In this document: positions 26,573 to 35,725 of the stretch, piece by piece
Position numbering within the stretch: the stretch's first letter is position 1
Layout: every line of letters begins with the position of its first letter
DNA from: Rhizobium sp. CG5
GTDB taxonomy: Bacteria > Pseudomonadota > Alphaproteobacteria > Rhizobiales > Rhizobiaceae
NCBI RefSeq assembly: GCF_023701945.1
Contig: NZ_JABAEF010000011.1
Span: 62,001 to 126,000, forward strand
Direction: 5' to 3'
Length of the DNA: 64,000 nucleotides
Translations under genes and position numbers: made by a program
The notes under the pieces: model-generated
Databases searched by the model: none
What the model saw: only the letters and a program-made list of their open reading frames with translations
What the model was told of the DNA's origin: nothing

Positions 26573-27673
26573 TTATTTAATCCCAACCAGCAAGTCGGCC
26601 GCAGCAGAAATTGCCTCCTGCTGCCATGGCCTTAACTCCTGGCCATAGTAATTCTGAAACACCGGCAAAAAGGGATCGTCGATGTGGGTCTTGATACCCG
26701 ACATCTGTTCCATCACGGCAAGCCCGCAATACGGAACATAGGCCGCGGAATAGCCGCCCTCGTGCGACATCACCAGCCGACCGCCGCACAATTCTTCTGC
26801 CGCATCCATTAGCATGCGCGTCATCGCCCGGTAGGTGTCGCTGTGCAGCATCATCCGCCCAAGCGGATCGGCGCCTGACCCGTCAAAGCCGGAGGGCACC
26901 ACGATCAGATCCGGCTTATAGGCTGCAAGGGCAGGCAAAACCACCTGTTCGAAGGCTGCGATATAGGCGCCGTGACCGCTTCCGGCCGGCAGTGGAATAT
27001 TGAGGTTATAGCCGAATCCAGCCCCGTCCCCGCGCTCCTCCCGGTCGCCGCTGTCATGCGGATAGAGCCGCTCCTGATGCAAGGAAATGGTCAATACACC
27101 CGGATCGCTCCAGAAGGCCGCCTGCGTGCCGTTGCCGTGATGGACGTCCCAATCCACTGTTGCGACGCGGTCGAACCGGTGTGTCTTGCGGTTCTTGAGA
27201 ATGGCGACAGGGACATTGCCGAACAGGCAGAACCCCATGCCCTTGTCGCTTTCGGCATGATGGCCCGGGGGGCGCACCAGCGCATAGCCATTGTCGATCT
27301 CGCCGGACAGCACCTTGTCCACCAGTGCGCAGGTTCCGCCAGCGGCAAGGCAGGCGATCTCGTAGCTCCCTCGCCCGAAGGGTGTGAGATAGCTGGCATC
27401 GCCACCGCGATCGTCGCTTTGCGCCTTGATACGGCGGATGTAGTCGCGCGTATGGAACAGCGCCAGATCGTCCTCGTCGACCGGAACGGAGCTGACCTTC
27501 ACCAGCTGATCGGTGAGGCCGGAGACTTCCATGAGATTGCGAAACCGGCGCTTGGTCGCGGCATTTTCGGCGTGTTCACCGGGCTCGATGGTCAGACCTG
27601 CCGGAAAGAACTGCGCCGCACTGCCCGTGTCGTGCCATAGATAAAGCTCGTGGAAATTCCAGCCTGTTTTCAC
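26573..27673 (-). CDS. Class II HDAC-family deacylase (acetylpolyamine amidohydrolase-like)
   Basis: This 366-aa zinc-dependent amidohydrolase has LVRPPGHHAESDKGMGFCLF with the paired catalytic histidines, TVDWDVHHGNGTQ with Zn ligands Asp and His, VPSGFDGSGADPLG with the third ligand Asp, and HEGGYS near the end. Bacterial members deacetylate small N-acyl amines rather than histones. The start is GTG 27673, with AAGGAG 8 nt upstream; the frame is open further but has no site. It is the last gene of a nine-gene operon, 23 bp after the aldehyde dehydrogenase gene. It probably removes an acyl group from the operon substrate or a product. Confidence 0.88.
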   Translation of the reverse strand: MKTGWNFHELYLWHDTGSAAQFFPAGLTIEPGEHAENAATKRRFRNLMEVSGLTDQLVKVSSVPVDEDDLALFHTRDYIRRIKAQSDDRGGDASYLTPFGRGSYEIACLAAGGTCALVDKVLSGEIDNGYALVRPPGHHAESDKGMGFCLFGNVPVAILKNRKTHRFDRVATVDWDVHHGNGTQAAFWSDPGVLTISLHQERLYPHDSGDREERGDGAGFGYNLNIPLPAGSGHGAYIAAFEQVVLPALAAYKPDLIVVPSGFDGSGADPLGRMMLHSDTYRAMTRMLMDAAEELCGGRLVMSHEGGYSAAYVPYCGLAVMEQMSGIKTHIDDPFLPVFQNYYGQELRPWQQEAISAAADLLVGIK

Positions 27674-27696
27674 GGTCTCTGCTCCTTGCCGATTTC

Positions 27697-29202
27697 TCAG
27701 TTGCCGATCGTCGCCCAAACGCTTTTGGTCTGGGTGTAGGAAACGAGGGCATCCATGCATTTGTCGCGGCCGTTGCCGCTTTCCTTCCAGCCGCCGAACG
27801 GAAACTGCATGTCGCCGTTCATATAACTGTTGATGTAGACCATGCCTGCCTCGACATCCCGTGCGAAGCGGTGCGCGGTGCCCAAATTGCTGGTCCAGAT
27901 GCCGGCCGCCAAACCAAAATTGCTATCATTGGCGATGCTCACCGCTTCCTCGTAGCTGTCGAACGGAATGACGCTCGCGACAGGCCCGAAGATTTCCTCG
28001 CGGGCGATGGTCATTGAATTGGTCACCCCGGTAAAGATCGTCGGCGAGACATAGGCACCCGCTTCCAGCCCTTCCGGCACGCCGCCGCCCAGAATGCAGT
28101 TCGCGCCGCCCTGTTTTCCGATACCGATATAGTTGAGGACCCGCTGCTGCTGCTCGACGGTCACCATCGGACCGACCGTGGTCGTCGTATCCAGCGGATC
28201 GCCCGGGATGTAGTCCTTCTTCGCGACAGCTGAAAACGCATCGAGGAAATCCGGCAAAATCGATGTCTGCACCAGAATGCGCGACCCCGCACAGCAGACC
28301 TCGCCCTGATTGCCGAAAATCCCCATCGCCGCCCACCAGGCCGCCGTTTCCAGATTGTCGGCATCGGCCATGATGATATGCGGCGACTTGCCGCCGCATT
28401 CCGTCGAGACCTTCTTGAGATTGGACTGCCCGGAATAGACCATCATCAGCTTGCCGATCTCGACGGAGCCGGTGAAGGCGATCTTCTCTATATCGCCATG
28501 CAGGGCAAGCGCCCTGCCGGCCTCCGCGCCAAAACCGTTGACGACGTTCAGCACGCCGGCCGGTGCTCCCGCCTCCATGAACAGCTTTGCCAGCAGAAGG
28601 GCAGACAGCGGCGATTGTTCGGCCGGTTTCAGCACCACGCAATTTCCGGCGGCAAGGGCCGGCGCGATCTTCCATGCCGTCATCAGCAGCGGATAGTTCC
28701 ACGGCACGATGCAGCCGACGACGCCAAGCGGCTGGCGCAACACATAGGACAGGACGTCGGGACTGGTCGCGCCGACCGTGCCCTGCATCTTGTCGATGCA
28801 TTCGGCGGTAAAGCGGAAGCAGTTGACCGCCAGCGGCACGTCGACCGTCAGCATTTCGGTGATCGGCTTGCCCATGTCGAGCGTATCAATGAGCGCAAAA
28901 TCGCTCGCATGCTGCTCGATGAGATCGGCAAAGCGCAGCATGATCGCCATGCGCGCCCGCGGCGCCAGCCGCGACCATGCGCCCGACTTGAAGGTTTTCA
29001 GCGAAGAGGCGACAGCGAGGTCGATATCTGCCGCGTCGCCGCGCGCAACTTCGGCCAGCACCGAACCGTTTGCCGGATTGATGCTCTCGAACATCTTGCC
29101 CGATGCCGCGGCACGAAACGCGCCATCGATGAAAAGGCGGCCTTCGAACGAGAGTTTGGCGGCCTGATCATGCCACGAACCTGCCGATGGGGCGATTGTC
29201 AT
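27697..29202 (-). CDS. NAD(P)-dependent aldehyde dehydrogenase
   Basis: This 501-aa member of the ALDH superfamily has PWNYPLLMTAWKIAPALAAG, AFTGSVEIGK for cofactor binding, catalytic Glu in STECGGKSP and catalytic Cys in GEVCCAGSR, then EEIFGPVASVIPF. It resembles betaine-aldehyde and gamma-glutamyl-aminobutyraldehyde dehydrogenases. The GMC oxidoreductase gene lies 11 bp upstream, suggesting an alcohol-to-aldehyde-to-acid sequence. The exact aldehyde is unknown; an aminoaldehyde is plausible. Confidence 0.92.
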   Translation of the reverse strand: MTIAPSAGSWHDQAAKLSFEGRLFIDGAFRAAASGKMFESINPANGSVLAEVARGDAADIDLAVASSLKTFKSGAWSRLAPRARMAIMLRFADLIEQHASDFALIDTLDMGKPITEMLTVDVPLAVNCFRFTAECIDKMQGTVGATSPDVLSYVLRQPLGVVGCIVPWNYPLLMTAWKIAPALAAGNCVVLKPAEQSPLSALLLAKLFMEAGAPAGVLNVVNGFGAEAGRALALHGDIEKIAFTGSVEIGKLMMVYSGQSNLKKVSTECGGKSPHIIMADADNLETAAWWAAMGIFGNQGEVCCAGSRILVQTSILPDFLDAFSAVAKKDYIPGDPLDTTTTVGPMVTVEQQQRVLNYIGIGKQGGANCILGGGVPEGLEAGAYVSPTIFTGVTNSMTIAREEIFGPVASVIPFDSYEEAVSIANDSNFGLAAGIWTSNLGTAHRFARDVEAGMVYINSYMNGDMQFPFGGWKESGNGRDKCMDALVSYTQTKSVWATIGN

Positions 29203-29213
29203 ATCTGCTTTCC

Positions 29214-30797
29214 TTAGCCTGCGAGGATCATCTGGGCGGCGCGCTCGGCGACCATGATCGTCGGCGCATTGAGATTTCCGGACACCATTTTCGGAATCGC
29301 CGAGGCATCGGCAATGCGAAGCCCTTCGATACCGTGCACCTTCATGCTGGCGGGATCGGTCACGGCCATCGCATCGACGCCCATGCGGCAGGTGCTCGAC
29401 GGATGGTAGAGCGTCGTCATGTGGCCGCGTATATAGTTGCCGATCTCCTCATCCGTGCTGCACTCGGCGCTGGGGCTCAGTTCGTAGGCGATCAGGTCCT
29501 TCATCGGCGACTGCGCCATGATCTCCCGGTTGATGCGGACACCGGCGATCATCGTCGCAAGGTCGGTGCCATCGGGATCGCTGATGAAATATTTCGGATC
29601 GATCGCCGGATATTCCACCGGATTGGCCGAGCGCAGCGTGATCTCGCCGCGGCTGTTCGGCCGCTGCAATGTGCTATGGCCGGTAACGCCCGCCTGTCCG
29701 CCGAGGAAGCGGGCATAATCGCGATGCGGGCTGATCGCGCCGTAAAGCTGGAGATCGGGCTCGATACCGGGGCGCGAGCAGACATGACCGCCTGACGCGA
29801 CCCATGGCGAGGTCCGAATGCCGGTGCGCTTGTCGCGCCATTCGGCAAAGCTGTCGGCGATGATCTCGTCCGTCCAGGCGCCAATGCCGATCGGCTCGTT
29901 GGTATAGAAGGAGATCGGAATATTAAGGTGGTCCTGCAGATCCTTGCCGACGCCCGGCAGATCGTGAACCGGCTTGACGCCGACGGCCGCGAGTTCGTCG
30001 GCAGGACCGATGCCTGACAGCAGCAGCGTCTGGCATGTGCCGATCGCACCCGCTGCCATCACCACTTCGCGATCGGCATAGGCGACCTCCGGCACACCAT
30101 CGACGAGGAACTTCACGCCCTTCACACGACCGCCCTCGATGACCAGCCCGGTGACGAGCACACCCGATTTCAGCGTCAGATTCGGCCGATCCAGCGCAGG
30201 CCGCAGATAGGCCTTGGACGTACCCCAGCGTTCGCCGTCCTTGATGGTGAACTGGAAGAGGCCGACACCCTCCTGGCTCTCTCCGTTGTAATCCGGATTA
30301 TAGGCGTGACCGGCCGCCTGCGCGGCTTCTAGCCAGAGCATCTCGTATTTGTCCACATAAGGGACGTTGCCGATATGCAGCAACCCGTCATTGCCATGAT
30401 AGGGACTGTCCTTGATATCGGCATTGGCCTCCGACGCCAGAAAGGTCGGAAAAACATCCTTCCAGCCCCAGCCCGCGCAGCCCATCGCCTCCCAGGCATC
30501 GTAGTCCGACGGCAGGCCACGAATATAGATCATGGCATTGAGCGCACCGGAACCGCCGATCATCTTGCCCCGCGGCCAGAAGATGCGCCGTCCACGGCAG
30601 CCCGCCTGCGGCTCCGTGTAATAGCTCCAGTCCGAGCCGGTGTTGAACATCGTGACCCAGTCCGACGGAATATCGGAAGCGATGGGGGCGGCGCGCCCGG
30701 CCTCCAGCACGAGAACCTTTCTGTCCGGGTCGGCGCTCAGCCGGTTGGCGAGGACGCAGCCGGCAGACCCGGCGCCAATGATGATCGTATCGTACAT
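29214..30797 (-). CDS. GMC-family FAD alcohol dehydrogenase (choline dehydrogenase-like)
   Basis: The protein has 527 aa. The N-terminal dinucleotide-binding motif is IIGAGSAGCVLANRLSAD ending in VLVLEAG. ARG-type loops FWPRGKMIGGSGALNAMIY and the C-terminal catalytic region HPSSTCRMG with N-A-P-T-I-M-V-A-E-R complete a GMC oxidoreductase. The ATG at 30797 has GAGAGG 6 nt upstream; a Met six codons earlier lacks a site. It probably oxidises an alcohol (choline-like or amino-alcohol) to the aldehyde used by the next gene product. No signal peptide is present, so it acts in the cytoplasm. Confidence 0.92.
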   Translation of the reverse strand: MYDTIIIGAGSAGCVLANRLSADPDRKVLVLEAGRAAPIASDIPSDWVTMFNTGSDWSYYTEPQAGCRGRRIFWPRGKMIGGSGALNAMIYIRGLPSDYDAWEAMGCAGWGWKDVFPTFLASEANADIKDSPYHGNDGLLHIGNVPYVDKYEMLWLEAAQAAGHAYNPDYNGESQEGVGLFQFTIKDGERWGTSKAYLRPALDRPNLTLKSGVLVTGLVIEGGRVKGVKFLVDGVPEVAYADREVVMAAGAIGTCQTLLLSGIGPADELAAVGVKPVHDLPGVGKDLQDHLNIPISFYTNEPIGIGAWTDEIIADSFAEWRDKRTGIRTSPWVASGGHVCSRPGIEPDLQLYGAISPHRDYARFLGGQAGVTGHSTLQRPNSRGEITLRSANPVEYPAIDPKYFISDPDGTDLATMIAGVRINREIMAQSPMKDLIAYELSPSAECSTDEEIGNYIRGHMTTLYHPSSTCRMGVDAMAVTDPASMKVHGIEGLRIADASAIPKMVSGNLNAPTIMVAERAAQMILAG

Positions 30798-30807
30798 AGG
30801 ATCCCTC

Positions 30808-31875
30808 TCATTCACCGGCCGGGGCCGGGCTTTCTGCTAACTTTCCACGGACAGGAGCCGCGTGACGGCGTCGAAGCCAGCCCATCAGATCTCCCAACCG
30901 GCCGACAAGGCCCTTCGGCATGAGCACGATCGACACGGCGATGATGATGCCGAGACCGAGCGTGCGGAATTCTCCTGCCTCGCGCATCACCTCGTCAGCT
31001 GCGACCAGCACGATGGTGCCGACCAACGGCCCCCAGAAGGTGCCGACACCGCCGACAACGGTGATGGCGATGATGAACATCAGCTGCGACATGGACAGGA
31101 TTCCGGGACCGATCGCCTGAAAATGCGCGGCATAGACGCCACCGGCGAGACCGGTGAAAAAGGCGGAGATGCCGAACACCAGAAGCTGCGCCTGGAAGCG
31201 GTTGACACCCCGCGCCACCGCATAGCCGGGATTATCCTTGAGCGCCCGGAAGGCGAGACCCATCGGGCTTTTGACGATCGCATAGGTGAACGCCATCGTG
31301 ATCGCGAACAGGACGGCGACAATGGCGTAGTTGCCGACCAGCCATTGCGCCTTGAACGCCGCGCGGGTACCGAAATCGCCGAAGCGGGCAAAGCCGACCG
31401 CGCCCCCGGTAAACTGGCGGCAGGTCGAGCCCACCATGACGAAACATTCGGTATCGGTGACGATCAGCAGATACATCGTCTGCGCGATGGCAAGCGTCAG
31501 CAGCGCCACATAGACGCCGGTCAATCGCAGGCAGGCGAGGCCGACAACCAGAGAGAAAGCGACGGCGCCGAGGGCCGCCGGAACCAGCGCCGCCCAGACA
31601 TTCCAGCCGAAATAGAAGCAGATCATCGCCGTCGCGTAACCGCCGAAGGCGAAGATCGCCATCTGCGCCAGCGAAAACACACCCGCAAACCCGAACAGCA
31701 GGTTCCATTGCGATGCGATGGTCGCGTAGAACAGTGCCAGCACGATCTGGCCAAGCACATAGCGGCTGTCGATGAAGAACGGCAGCGCGATCGCCGCCGC
31801 AACCAGCATCAGGGTGATGACGATATCCGGCTTGTTCAGGCCGGCAAGACCCTTGGGAGAGGAGTGTGTATTCAT
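30808..31875 (-). CDS. Branched-chain-type ABC transporter permease (LivM-like)
   Basis: This 355-aa membrane protein has about 9-10 hydrophobic segments. LFGFAGVFSLAQMAIFAFGGYATA is the LivM hallmark, and FRALKDNPGYAVARGVN is the ATPase-docking loop. TVVGGVGTFWGPLVGT is also typical. GGAG precedes the ATG. A Cys-containing loop (TECFVMVGSTCRQF) is unusual. It pairs with the LivH-like protein 10 bp upstream. Confidence 0.92.
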   Translation of the reverse strand: MNTHSSPKGLAGLNKPDIVITLMLVAAAIALPFFIDSRYVLGQIVLALFYATIASQWNLLFGFAGVFSLAQMAIFAFGGYATAMICFYFGWNVWAALVPAALGAVAFSLVVGLACLRLTGVYVALLTLAIAQTMYLLIVTDTECFVMVGSTCRQFTGGAVGFARFGDFGTRAAFKAQWLVGNYAIVAVLFAITMAFTYAIVKSPMGLAFRALKDNPGYAVARGVNRFQAQLLVFGISAFFTGLAGGVYAAHFQAIGPGILSMSQLMFIIAITVVGGVGTFWGPLVGTIVLVAADEVMREAGEFRTLGLGIIIAVSIVLMPKGLVGRLGDLMGWLRRRHAAPVRGKLAESPAPAGE

Positions 31876-31885
31876 GATCGGCTCC

Positions 31886-32773
31886 TCACATGCGGCGGAT
31901 CTGGGTCCGGCCGAAAAGACCGGAGGGGCGCCAGATCAGCACAGCGATGACGACAAACAGAAGCGACGGGAACCCCCAGCGCGCGCCCGCCGCGTATTGA
32001 ATGAAGGCTTCGAGCAAAGCGAGGCCAAAGGCCGCCGCGACCGCTCCCGGCAGATTGCCGAGACCGGCCACCACGCACATAATGAAGGCCTTCAGCATCG
32101 GATCGTTGCCGAGCGGCGGCGACAGCTGCGTCATGGAACTGACCATCACGCCACAAATACCCGCGAGCGCGCCCGACAGCACCAGCACCTGAAAATAGAC
32201 CCGGTTGACGGCAACGCCCATCAGCTGCGCCGCATCGCGGTTCTGCGCCGTGGCACGGATCGCCCGTCCCATCCGGGTCTTGCCGAGCAGCAGCGCGATC
32301 ACCGCCATCATCACCACGACGACGAGAATGATGACGATGTTCTGGTAGGGCAGATTGAGCGGCCCGAGCTTCAGAACACCATCGACGGACAGAGGTTGTT
32401 TCAGCGGCTGGCCGCCATAGGTCAGGAGAATGGTGTTTTCGAGCGCGATGCCGATGCCGACGGTGGCGATCATCACGTTGGATTCGAACGTCGCTTTGTC
32501 GTTTTTCAGCAGATTGCGCACGATGAGGACGTAGAGCAGACCACCGGCCATCGCGCCAAACAGGATGGCGGCGGCAAACCCGGCGAAAACGGGCAGGCCA
32601 AGCGTGGTGGTGGCTGTGAAGGCTGCATAGCCGCCCAGCGTCAGCATCGCCGCATGGGCCATGTTGAGCATGCCCATCGAGCCCCAGACAAGGGACAGGC
32701 CAACGGTCGCCAGCGCATAGAGGGCACCCGTGGTCAGGCCGGCGACAAGAACGGACATCAGAATATCGAGCAT
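31886..32773 (-). CDS. Branched-chain-type ABC transporter permease (LivH-like)
   Basis: This 295-aa membrane protein has MLDILMSVLVAGLTTGALYALATVGLSLVWG as hydrophobic start, GMLNMAHAAMLTLGGYAA as the LivH hallmark, and RAIRATAQNRDAAQLMGV as the coupling loop. The ATG lies 5 bp after the LivF stop with GGAGG upstream. It forms the translocation channel with the LivM-like subunit. Confidence 0.92.
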   Translation of the reverse strand: MLDILMSVLVAGLTTGALYALATVGLSLVWGSMGMLNMAHAAMLTLGGYAAFTATTTLGLPVFAGFAAAILFGAMAGGLLYVLIVRNLLKNDKATFESNVMIATVGIGIALENTILLTYGGQPLKQPLSVDGVLKLGPLNLPYQNIVIILVVVVMMAVIALLLGKTRMGRAIRATAQNRDAAQLMGVAVNRVYFQVLVLSGALAGICGVMVSSMTQLSPPLGNDPMLKAFIMCVVAGLGNLPGAVAAAFGLALLEAFIQYAAGARWGFPSLLFVVIAVLIWRPSGLFGRTQIRRM

Positions 32774-32778
32774 GCCGG

Positions 32779-33504
32779 TCAGCCTCCAAGATAGGTTGCG
32801 AGAAGCTCGTCGCGGGCGAGAAGGTCGGCGGGCGGGCCGGACCAGACGATGTCCCCGTCGTCGAGCAGATGAAGGCGGTCGGCGAGATCGGCGACACGCG
32901 CCGGATTTTCCTCAACGAGCAGGATGGTCCGCCCGCTGCGGGAGAGTTCTGAAATTACGCCATAGATTTGATCGATGATCAGCGGGGCAAGGCCGAGCGA
33001 CGGTTCGTCGATCAGCAGGATCCGCCCGGCCATCATCAGGCCGCGACCGATGCCGACCATGCGTCGCTCGCCACCCGAAAGCGACGATGCCACCTGGTTG
33101 CGACGATCGGCAAGTTTGGGCAGCAGTGCATAGACCTCCTCCAGCCGCCGGTCGATCTCGGCTTTTCCGGGCGCCAAATACGCGCCCATCAGCAGGTTTT
33201 CGAGCACGCTCATTTCGGGAAACAGCATATCGCCCTGCGGCACATGCGCGACACCCAGGGCTGCCACCCCATGCGGCTTCGTCAATGTCGGTCGTCCATC
33301 GATGCTGATCGATCCGCCTTTGAGCGGCACCAGTCCGGAGATGGTCTTGAGAAGTGTCGACTTGCCGTGGCCATTGGGGCCGACGACCGTGACGAGTTCT
33401 CCGGCAGCAACGTCGAAGGAAACGCCCTTGAGAACGGTGAGCTCGTTATAGCCCGACACGACATTCTGCAGGCTGAGAACGGGTGGCTTTGCGGTGTCGC
33501 TCAA
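32779..33504 (-). CDS. Branched-chain-type ABC transporter ATPase (LivF-like)
   Basis: This 241-aa ATPase is intact: GPNGHGKSTLLKTISG (Walker A), SSLSGGERRMVGIGRGLM (signature) and ILLIDEPSLGLAP (Walker B). The start codon is TTG, overlapping the LivG stop as TTGA. It works as a heterodimer with the LivG-like subunit, whose own signature motif is altered, so this subunit would contribute the only canonical LSGGE. Confidence 0.93.
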   Translation of the reverse strand: MSDTAKPPVLSLQNVVSGYNELTVLKGVSFDVAAGELVTVVGPNGHGKSTLLKTISGLVPLKGGSISIDGRPTLTKPHGVAALGVAHVPQGDMLFPEMSVLENLLMGAYLAPGKAEIDRRLEEVYALLPKLADRRNQVASSLSGGERRMVGIGRGLMMAGRILLIDEPSLGLAPLIIDQIYGVISELSRSGRTILLVEENPARVADLADRLHLLDDGDIVWSGPPADLLARDELLATYLGG

Positions 33505-34301
33505 GCGTGCGCCTCCCCGTCGGAGAAAAAGGTCTTGAGGCGCTTGCGCGTCCCCTCGCCCAGATAGGTTTCAACCACGACCGGATCTTCCGCGACGCCG
33601 CTCGGCGGTCCCTCGAAGATCTTCTTGCCGTGATGCATGATGAGGACCCGGCTCGACAGCGCCAGCAGAAACCGCATCACGTGCTCGATCAGCACCACTG
33701 TCAATCCGTCGCCCTTCAGCCGGATGACGAGATCCATGATGTGATCGATCTCGGAAACATTGAGACCGCCCACCGGCTCATCGAGAAAGAGCAGCTTCGG
33801 TCGGGTGGCAATGGCGCCCGCGATCATCAGGAGCTTGCGATCAAGGACCGGCAGTTGAGCGACCTTTTCATCCGCCTTGGCGGAAAGGCCGACGAAGGCA
33901 AGCGCTTCTTCCGTCTGCTCACGGACGTCGCGCCCCAGCCGGAAGCCGGGAACGATCCGCTTTCCACGACCGAAATAAGCGGCGATATCGATGTTTTCGC
34001 GCACCGTCAGGCTTTCGAAGGCGGCATTGAGCTGAAAGGTCCGGGCGATCCCGAGCTGGCAGATCCGGTCGGCGCCAAGATCCGCGATATCGTGGCCGTC
34101 GAAATGCATCTGGCCCTCGGTCGCTGGCGTTATGCCCGTCACGACATCGAAGAACGTCGTCTTGCCGGCACCGTTCGGCCCGCCGATGCCGACGATCTCG
34201 CCGGACCTGACCGAAAGCGACATGCCGTCGACGGCCGCCAGTGAGCCAAATCGTTTGACGACATTTTCGCATTCGAGCAGCACGCTCGCGCCGTGATCCA
34301 T
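33501..34301 (-). CDS. Branched-chain-type ABC transporter ATPase (LivG-like), altered signature
   Basis: This 266-aa ATPase has an intact Walker A (GGPNGAGKTTFFDVVTG), Q-loop region (GIARTFQLNAAF) and Walker B (LLFLDEPVGGLN). The ABC signature reads AQLPVLDRKLLMIAGA instead of the LSxGQ-type sequence, so one of the two ATP sites in the LivF/LivG dimer would be degenerate. AAGGAG precedes the ATG. It is the first transporter ATPase gene after the binding-protein gene, 74 bp downstream. Confidence 0.9.
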   Translation of the reverse strand: MDHGASVLLECENVVKRFGSLAAVDGMSLSVRSGEIVGIGGPNGAGKTTFFDVVTGITPATEGQMHFDGHDIADLGADRICQLGIARTFQLNAAFESLTVRENIDIAAYFGRGKRIVPGFRLGRDVREQTEEALAFVGLSAKADEKVAQLPVLDRKLLMIAGAIATRPKLLFLDEPVGGLNVSEIDHIMDLVIRLKGDGLTVVLIEHVMRFLLALSSRVLIMHHGKKIFEGPPSGVAEDPVVVETYLGEGTRKRLKTFFSDGEAHA

Positions 34302-34375
34302 AATCCCGCTCCTTGGTCCGGTGGCATGACGGCTGCACTCCAGGCACAGCCGTCGTCAGAGGCCGATCGTGATGG

Positions 34376-35677
34376 TTACGCCTTGATCCATGGCGGCAGC
34401 ACAAAGCTGTCCGTCGCATAGAGCGGCGGCGCGATCAGCTTCGGATCGGTCTTGTAGTCCTGGTGCTGGAGGAACTGATGCGGCATGCCGAGCGACGGGT
34501 CTGCCACCTGCGTCGGATAACAATAGGCGGACTGCCCGGCCGGATCGGCACGATAGGTGCCGTTGACACCGCGATAGACGTTACGACGCATGACGGCTGC
34601 GATCTTCTGCGCCTGTTCCTTGTTGAAGGGTTCGCCCGGACCGCCGGCGATGGCGGCAGCCGTTGCCCACATCCACAGCCCGTCATAGGTCTGCGAGCCG
34701 GTGATATAGGCCGAACTCGGGCCGAACTTGGCCCGATAGGCCTCGCGGAACGGCTTCGAGAAGTCGTCCGGCAGGCAACCGACCACCGTCGAATAGATCA
34801 CGCCATTGACGCTTTCACCGCCGATTTCGCGGAAGGCCGGCAGCGACGGGCCGTACTGCATGTAGATCAGGCTGTCGATCGGCTGCGCCAGGAACTGCAC
34901 CATGAACTGGGCAAGGTCCTGTGGCAGGAAGTGGGTGACGATGATCGCCGCAGGCGGGTCCTGCCGCAGCTTGGCAAGCGTCGGTCCCCACTGGTTGGTC
35001 GGGAATGGAACCGTTTCGAACAGACTGACCTCGAAGCCGTATTCCGCTGCCTTGTCGCGGATCGCGTTGGCGATCACGATCGAATATTCGTTGGCGGACG
35101 GAATGATGGCGATCTTCTTGTTCGGCGCCTTCCAGGTGCCCGCTGCGGCCAGTTCCTTCAGGAAGTTCAGGCAGCCGGGGCCGTACCAGAATTCCGGTGG
35201 GTCGCCCTGAAACGAGCCGTAATAGCGCTCAGGATCGGTCTTGAACTTCTCGTTGTGCGAAATCAGCGTGTTGTAGTGCATCATGATGACATCATTGTCG
35301 GCGGCAATGTCCATCTCGATCATGTTGGTGCCGACGTTGTAACCGTTGATGATGACGGGGGCGGTGTAGCGGTCGATCAGGCGCTGCATGGACTGGCTGA
35401 CGATATCGGCACCCATTTCCTTGGTGTCTTCGACATGGATCTCGACCGGCCGTCCGAGAATGCCGCCTGCGGCATTGATTTCCTCGGCGGCAAGGTCGAG
35501 ACCGTTCTTGAATTCGATACCGTCGGCGGCGGCGAAACCGGACATCGGCAACGCCGCGCCCACGGCGATAGGTGTGGCATCCTGTGCCTCTGCCCTCGAA
35601 TTGAGGTCGGCGAGAAGCGCTCCACCGGCGGCACCGGCGCCGAGCACTCCCTGAAGCATTGCACGTCTGTTGATCAT
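34376..35677 (-). CDS. Branched-chain-type ABC substrate-binding protein
   Basis: This 433-aa periplasmic binding protein starts MINRRAMLQGVLGAGAAGGA, a Tat-like RRxML signal sequence ending near AEA. IAVGAALPMSGFAAADGIEFKNGLDLAAEEINAAGGI is the peripla_BP_6 (amide/urea/branched-chain) start, followed by GRPVEIHVEDTKEMG. ATG 35677 has AGGGG 8 nt upstream. Members of this family bind amino acids, urea or short-chain amides; the adjacent amidase gene favours an amide-type ligand. It probably determines the operon's specificity. Confidence 0.9.
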   Translation of the reverse strand: MINRRAMLQGVLGAGAAGGALLADLNSRAEAQDATPIAVGAALPMSGFAAADGIEFKNGLDLAAEEINAAGGILGRPVEIHVEDTKEMGADIVSQSMQRLIDRYTAPVIINGYNVGTNMIEMDIAADNDVIMMHYNTLISHNEKFKTDPERYYGSFQGDPPEFWYGPGCLNFLKELAAAGTWKAPNKKIAIIPSANEYSIVIANAIRDKAAEYGFEVSLFETVPFPTNQWGPTLAKLRQDPPAAIIVTHFLPQDLAQFMVQFLAQPIDSLIYMQYGPSLPAFREIGGESVNGVIYSTVVGCLPDDFSKPFREAYRAKFGPSSAYITGSQTYDGLWMWATAAAIAGGPGEPFNKEQAQKIAAVMRRNVYRGVNGTYRADPAGQSAYCYPTQVADPSLGMPHQFLQHQDYKTDPKLIAPPLYATDSFVLPPWIKA

Positions 35678-35725
35678 AACTGCTACCCCTTTTATCGTTG
35701 GTTGTTCAGTTGTCATGCATCGCGC

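Noticed and set aside
26573..27673. Reading the HDAC-family gene as a histone or chromatin modifier
   Set aside because: Bacterial class II members act on small N-acyl compounds, and the operon context is catabolic.
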